A DNA stretch of 64,000 nt from JAAUSY01 sp964526735. Its GTDB lineage: Bacteria > Chloroflexota > Chloroflexia > Chloroflexales > Chloroflexaceae. Shown here in pieces: positions 59,393 through 64,000 of the stretch (position 1 is the first letter of the stretch; each line of letters begins with the position of its first letter). The DNA lies in NCBI GenBank assembly GCA_964526735.1, contig CAZGLO010000003.1, positions 1 through 64,000 of the forward strand, given 5' to 3'. A program made the position numbers and the translations under genes. The notes under the pieces were generated by a model. It was not told where the DNA came from and ran no database searches. It saw only the letters and a list, made by a program, of their open reading frames with translations.

Positions 59393-60412
59393 TTGAGCCT
59401 ATCCATCCCGCCTTCTCCCCCCATATCGCGGCTGAAGTACGTGCCTGTCACGATTGCCATCCTCAACTGGAATAGTCGGGAGATGTTGGCGCAATGCATT
59501 GAGAGCGTGAAGCGGCAGACCTACCCCGCGATTGACCTGCGCGTGCTCGACAACGACTCAACGGACGATTCGGTCGCATTCCTGCGCGAAACCTACCCTG
59601 ATGTCCCGCTGACCGTCTTTGAGGAGAATTTAGGCTTTGCCAAGGCCCACAACCGCGGCATTCGGATGACCATCGCCCCCTACTACATGCCCCTCAACCC
59701 CGACGCCGTCTTGACGCCGACCTACGTGGCAGAGATGGTCAGTGCGATGGAGTTGGATGCGCGCATTGGGATGGTCGCGGGCAAATTGCTCTTTATGACG
59801 CCCAATGGCGAACCCACCGACCTCCTCTACTCTACCGGTCACCTCCTCACCCGCAGCCGCTCGCCCACCAACCGTGGCTATAAGACCCGTGATACCGGCA
59901 AATATGGGCAGGTGGAAATCATCTTCTCGCCCAACGGTGCTGCACCGCTCTACCGCCGTGCGATGCTAGATGACATTGCTCTCGATCAGGAGTACTTCTG
60001 CGAAGACTTCTTTCTCTATGGCGATGACCAAGATTTGGGGTGGCGGGCGCAGTTGCAGGGGTGGCGGAGTGTCTATACTCCCTACGCCATCGGCTACCAC
60101 GTGGGGTTTGGCTCCGGCGGGATGAGGTCGTTTCCGGTGCAAGTCCAATTTACGCGCAATCGCTACCTGACCGTGGTGCGCAATGAGTATCTTCCACACA
60201 TCCTCATCGACCTACCATTCATCCTGCTCTACGAAGCGATATGGCAAGCATCGCGGCTGCGCAGCCCTAAACGATTCCTTGCGCATTGGCAAGGGTTGCG
60301 CGAAGCCTACCGTGCCCTGCCAGGCGCATTGGAGGCACGCCGACAGATCGAACAGCGCCGCCGCGTCTCACACCACTACATCCGCTCATTCTTTTCGTGG
60401 CAGTTGTGGTGA
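59393..60412 (+). CDS. Glycosyltransferase family 2 (rhamnosyltransferase-like)
   Basis: 339 aa from TTG at 59393, with a perfect AGGAGG 8 bases upstream. GT-A fold: VTIAILNWNSREML, VLDNDSTDDS, EENLGFAKAHNRGI, YYMPLNPDAVL (DxD-like NPD), NGAAPLYRRAML, and the ED(F/L)...DLGWR catalytic block. Members often transfer rhamnose. It is the last gene of the polysaccharide operon, convergent with secA 62 bases away. Confidence 0.88.
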   Translation: MSLSIPPSPPISRLKYVPVTIAILNWNSREMLAQCIESVKRQTYPAIDLRVLDNDSTDDSVAFLRETYPDVPLTVFEENLGFAKAHNRGIRMTIAPYYMPLNPDAVLTPTYVAEMVSAMELDARIGMVAGKLLFMTPNGEPTDLLYSTGHLLTRSRSPTNRGYKTRDTGKYGQVEIIFSPNGAAPLYRRAMLDDIALDQEYFCEDFFLYGDDQDLGWRAQLQGWRSVYTPYAIGYHVGFGSGGMRSFPVQVQFTRNRYLTVVRNEYLPHILIDLPFILLYEAIWQASRLRSPKRFLAHWQGLREAYRALPGALEARRQIEQRRRVSHHYIRSFFSWQLW

Positions 60413-60474
60413 TGCGAGCAACACGACGGCGCATTTGAATGCCCTTTTATGCGGTCTCTCTGTTTGAGAGGTCG

Positions 60475-63400
60475 TTAGCGCTTGGCTTTTGACTTCTTTT
60501 TCTTGCCCTTCCCGCCAGATGCACCGCCCGATGTGCCAGAAGAACCGGACGAACGTTGATTATTGGCTGCCGGAGCACGCCCCTTCGGCTTCGGTTGGGC
60601 GTTTCCACGGTTGGCGGGCTGCGATGAGGTACCAGACGCTGCGGGAGATGGCGCGGAGGTGGTTGCTTGGCCACTGTTGGCCACTGCCGCCGCCGCAGGG
60701 ACAACAGCCCCCCCCGCCCGCATACAACACTCTTTATACTTCTTCCCGCTGCCGCAGGGACAGGGGTCATTGCGACCAACTTTGGGGGTTTCGCGGCGTA
60801 CCGTCCGAACCTGCTGCTGTTGGATCTGCTGACCTTTGGCAATCAACTCCCGCCGCCGCTGCTCCTCTTGCGCTTGTCTGAGATAACTCTGGTATCGCAG
60901 GAGCTGGTGGAAGAAGGTGTGAATGACCCCATGGTCAATTCTCTCAAGCAACTCATTGAACATCTGGAAGCCTTGCTTCCTGTATTCATCAATGGGTTTG
61001 CGTTGGCGAATCCCCTCAAACCCCACCCGCAGCCGCAAATCTTCCATTGCCGTAAGATACTGCTGCCATTCGCGGTCTATCGTTTGGAGCATCAAGGTGC
61101 GTTGGAAGTTGTCCAACTGTTGCGCGGAAATATGTATCCGCCACTTGTCGAAGTGATAATTGACCGCGCTATTGAGCGTATCAATCACCACATCATCCCC
61201 AAGCTCACTCAGCGCGTCCAGGATCTCACAGATCCCTTCCACGCATTCATCTGTGATCTCCTCTGCAATCTTCTTCCTTGCTTCCTTGGAGAGGCGAACA
61301 TTACTAAGCACTTTGCCGAAGTGGTCGCGGATGGCGGTATTGGTTTCCTCGCGGATATCGCGCCGTGTCTCTTCATCAAGCGGGGCCAGCAGCGGCTCAA
61401 CCCCCGAAAAGTAATTGGCAATGTATCGGTCGCGTTCCTGCCGCAGGATGGATTCCGATATCTCAGGGGATACAACAAGCGGAGCCGAATCGGCGATGAG
61501 CGGGAAAAGCTTGGCGATCTCCTCCGCCAGCAGCCGCACATTATGTCCATTCTCAACATGTTCCGGAATCAATGCGTGCAGCTGTTCGTGCAATTCTTCT
61601 GGTTCAGCGTCTGCAAGCTCATCCTCGTCAAGCATTTCGACTTCGGGGAGCACTGTCTGTAAATGACGCTTGACATACCGTACATCGACCACATCGGTGG
61701 CGGGGTTGGTCGCATTGCCTACTACCTCGTTAATACGCTGCGTGATCCATGCTTCGTAACCATCGAAATAACGCTCAACGAGATTGCTCAATTCGGTATT
61801 GAAGAGGTTTTTGATACGATCTTCAAGGTCACCATCACGTTGTTCGCGCCACAGCTCCTTGATATACTCCTTGGCCTTCTGGATGTCCATCTCTTGGAGC
61901 GTTTCTTCGGCGTCGTCAGGAAGCTCAAGGATCTGGTCAAGCTCATCGGCCAAGACGGGGATCGATTTTTCCTGTTGTTCTATGACCAATGGCCGCAGGA
62001 TATCAATGATTTTGTGTTCTTCTTGTTCTTCGTTGGCCTCGCGCAGTGCCTTGATATCAAATGAGACATCGGGCAAGAGCAGGGCGATCTTCTGTTGGGC
62101 AACGTGTTCGGGGAAGATCTTGGTTTGCTCTATCTCTTCGCGTACCTCATTGATGAGGTGTTCGACATCGCGGTAGTGGCTGAGGATCTCTTCAATCCGC
62201 TGTTGTTCTTTCGCCTCTTCCAGGACACGGCGGCGGCGGGTATAGATCACTTCGCGCTGCTTGTTTTTGACATCGTCATATTCGACAATATTCTTGCGGA
62301 TATCGAAGTTGTGCCCTTCCACCTTCGTCTGAGCACCCTCGATACTCTTACTGACCATCCCCGCCTCGATGGGCATATCCTCCTCAACGCCGAACTTATC
62401 CATGATCCCTCGGATCTTGTCCATTGGCCCGAAGCGTTTCATGAGATCATCTTGAAGCGAGAGGTAGAAACGCGACTCACCCGGGTCGCCCTGCCGACCG
62501 GAACGCCCACGCAGCTGGTTGTCGATGCGGCGGGCTTCGTGGCGTTCGGTGCCGACGACGTAGAGTCCTCCCACGTCCTTGACCCGCTCGTGGTTTTCCT
62601 CACACTCTTCCTGAATAGCGAGAATATCGTCTATGTAAGATGGCTTGAGGCCGGGAATATTCTCCACCAGCTCACGCGCTTGATCGAGATGGCCTTGCAG
62701 CGTGAGTTGTACGAGTTTGGCGCGGGCGGTGTAGATGCGGTCGAAGAGTTTGACCGCCAAGAACGTGGCCCAATTGCCGCCTTCGTGCCGGAGTTGGCGA
62801 TAGTGGGTACAATCATTGTGGAGATGCTGAATTTCGGCAACTTGCGTTTCATTCATCTCCTCAAACTCTTGCACAATGCGGCGGGCACGGGAGAAGTTCC
62901 CCTGCAAGACCATCTGCGCGACTTCTTGCTTTTGCTCTTGCAGGTCTGGCACATCGTGAAACACAGCATCGGCAAGGAAAGCAATATCGCCGCGGTGGTC
63001 GATGTCGTCTAGTGCGCGGTCATACTCCGCTTTCATATCTTTCAACCCTTGAATGAGGTTGTCTGGGAGCTTTCCCTCACTCTTTTTGACAATCTCTTCG
63101 GGGGGGGTCTTGTCTTCGCTGCCTGAAAAAACGGCTTGCGAAAGCTTTTCTATCTCCTCGCGCTCAAAGCTGATGTCCTTGATGTGGCGAGAAGCGAGCG
63201 ATTCGGGGTTGCCGCCAAGGATGATGTCTGTCCCACGACCGGCCATATTCGTCGCGATGGTGATCGTACCTGGTTGGCCTGCCTGCGCCACAATTGCCGC
63301 CTCATCAGCATTTTGCCGGGCGTTGAGGACATGAAGCCTGACCTGGCTATGGTCATCTTCGAGGAGGTTGCTCAGCTCTTGACGCAAAATGGCACTCAAC

Positions 63401-64000
63401 CGCTCAGAGGTATCGACCGAAGTCGTGCCCACCAATATCGGTTGGCCTTCCACCGCGCGGTCGCGTATATCGTTGGCAATGGCTCGGAATTTTGCTTCTT
63501 CCGAGCGGTAGATAATATCGGCGTGGTCTTGGCGAATGCAGGGGCGGTTTGTGGGGATAACAATAACGTCAAGCTCATAGATCTTGAAGAATTCTTCGCT
63601 CTCCGTGATTGCCGTTCCCGTCATTCCGGCGAGCTTCTCATACATACGGAAGTAGTTTTGGAAGGTGATGGTTGCGTAGGTGGTCGATTCGGGGTTTATG
63701 GTGACCCCTTCTTTGGCCTCTATCGCTTGGTGCAGGCCATCACTCCACCGGCGACCGGGCATCACCCGCCCAGTGAATTCGTCCACAATGTGGACTGACC
63801 CTCTATTGACAACATACTCTTTATCGCAATGGTAGAGAAACTCTGCATTGAGGGCATTTTGGAGGTAGTGGGTCAATTCGCTGTGCTGCGGCTCGTAAAT
63901 ACTCTCCCCTTTCGGCAAGAGTGGGTTTTCCTTATCTTGCAGCTCCGTTTCAATCTTCTCTAACCCCTCCTCCGTGAGGATCACGCTGCGGTTTTTCAGG
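60475..64000 (-). CDS. secA: Preprotein translocase ATPase SecA, C-terminal part
   Basis: 1169 aa are visible from the internal Met at 63984, and the frame stays open to the window edge; the N-terminal motor half is outside. Visible: IVDEFTGRVMPGRRWSDGLHQAIEAKE, GMTGTA, TNMAGRGTDIILGGNPE, then GGLYVVGTERHEARRIDNQLRGRSGRQGDPG, EYDDVKNKQREVIY of the helical scaffold, and the C-terminal SEC-C zinc site DPCPCGSGKKYKECC. Two large insertions are evident: about 200 residues between AGRGTD and GGLYVVGTERHE, and a greatly enlarged helical wing of about 300 residues before TIDREWQQYLTAMEDLR. After the zinc site is a Lys/Gly-rich tail. SecA drives secretion through SecYEG. Confidence 0.95.
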   Translation of the reverse strand, partial: LKNRSVILTEEGLEKIETELQDKENPLLPKGESIYEPQHSELTHYLQNALNAEFLYHCDKEYVVNRGSVHIVDEFTGRVMPGRRWSDGLHQAIEAKEGVTINPESTTYATITFQNYFRMYEKLAGMTGTAITESEEFFKIYELDVIVIPTNRPCIRQDHADIIYRSEEAKFRAIANDIRDRAVEGQPILVGTTSVDTSERLSAILRQELSNLLEDDHSQVRLHVLNARQNADEAAIVAQAGQPGTITIATNMAGRGTDIILGGNPESLASRHIKDISFEREEIEKLSQAVFSGSEDKTPPEEIVKKSEGKLPDNLIQGLKDMKAEYDRALDDIDHRGDIAFLADAVFHDVPDLQEQKQEVAQMVLQGNFSRARRIVQEFEEMNETQVAEIQHLHNDCTHYRQLRHEGGNWATFLAVKLFDRIYTARAKLVQLTLQGHLDQARELVENIPGLKPSYIDDILAIQEECEENHERVKDVGGLYVVGTERHEARRIDNQLRGRSGRQGDPGESRFYLSLQDDLMKRFGPMDKIRGIMDKFGVEEDMPIEAGMVSKSIEGAQTKVEGHNFDIRKNIVEYDDVKNKQREVIYTRRRRVLEEAKEQQRIEEILSHYRDVEHLINEVREEIEQTKIFPEHVAQQKIALLLPDVSFDIKALREANEEQEEHKIIDILRPLVIEQQEKSIPVLADELDQILELPDDAEETLQEMDIQKAKEYIKELWREQRDGDLEDRIKNLFNTELSNLVERYFDGYEAWITQRINEVVGNATNPATDVVDVRYVKRHLQTVLPEVEMLDEDELADAEPEELHEQLHALIPEHVENGHNVRLLAEEIAKLFPLIADSAPLVVSPEISESILRQERDRYIANYFSGVEPLLAPLDEETRRDIREETNTAIRDHFGKVLSNVRLSKEARKKIAEEITDECVEGICEILDALSELGDDVVIDTLNSAVNYHFDKWRIHISAQQLDNFQRTLMLQTIDREWQQYLTAMEDLRLRVGFEGIRQRKPIDEYRKQGFQMFNELLERIDHGVIHTFFHQLLRYQSYLRQAQEEQRRRELIAKGQQIQQQQVRTVRRETPKVGRNDPCPCGSGKKYKECCMRAGGAVVPAAAAVANSGQATTSAPSPAASGTSSQPANRGNAQPKPKGRAPAANNQRSSGSSGTSGGASGGKGKKKKSKAKR

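Noticed and set aside
60413..60474. Hairpin terminator between the last glycosyltransferase gene and secA
   Set aside because: Only a 5-bp perfect stem (CTCTC/GAGAG) without a T run on either strand; too weak to call.

Overview
The window is 64 kb of a GC-rich, densely coding bacterial chromosome. There are no rRNA genes, no tRNA that I could find, no transposase and no CRISPR array. Several features together suggest a member of the Chloroflexota: Pro/Thr-rich single-pass surface proteins, a CpXC-domain protein, tandem YfhO-like membrane proteins, Ser/Thr kinases fused to beta-helices, very large hybrid histidine kinases and an outsized SecA. Two ferredoxin-domain proteins (52.6-53.9 kb) have the general layout of chlorosome envelope Fe-S proteins, so a phototrophic Chloroflexales is possible. 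This placement is inference, not proof.

Layout. 0-1.4 kb: end of an unidentified gene and a radical-SAM-like protein that lacks the cluster cysteines. 1.4-6.6 kb, minus strand: TIR protein, two Pro/Thr-rich anchored proteins, guaB, eno. 6.8-11 kb: two YfhO-like membrane proteins. 11-17.2 kb, minus: leuB, katG, a family 9 glycosyltransferase and a CpXC protein. 17.2-22.8 kb: a low-GC restriction-modification island inserted at the start of lysC, then lysC and an M23 peptidase. 22.9-31.5 kb: a pseudokinase, then a minus-strand run of aspartate aminotransferase, a degenerate ProRS, a DnaQ-DinG helicase and a small membrane protein. 31.8-34.2 kb: membrane proteins and manA. 34.4-47.1 kb: two hybrid histidine kinases, comEA, and two kinase/beta-helix proteins. 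47.3-49.3 kb: HU and purB. 49.7-53.9 kb: a GT2-methyltransferase fusion, hypA, hypB and two ferredoxin-domain proteins. 53.9-60.4 kb: a tightly coupled surface-polysaccharide operon (membrane GT-like protein, wecB, SDR epimerase, GT4, GT2). 60.5 kb to the end: secA, minus strand, running off the window.

The most striking structure lies at 12.2-19.5 kb. Two cargo segments sit 3 kb apart, each flanked by a long direct repeat copied from a neighbouring host gene. A NotI-like endonuclease plus adenine methylase lies between two perfect 76-bp copies of the lysC 5' end. katG, with its own promoter, lies between two 58-bp copies (54/58 identical) of the glycosyltransferase 3' end. This matches the 'insertion with long target duplication' described for restriction-modification genes, and the second case suggests the route is not limited to such genes.

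A second theme is paralogues that have lost catalytic or metal-binding residues but remain open reading frames: a radical SAM protein without its CX3CX2C motif, a pseudokinase, a prolyl-tRNA synthetase without its proline-binding segment but with its editing domain, a ferredoxin missing two of four ligands, and an SDR with Asn for the catalytic Tyr. A third theme is regulatory. A shared 15-mer (CTAGAAAGTAGCAGG) lies just before four starts, with a variant before guaB. In-frame short tandem repeats are common in protein linkers.
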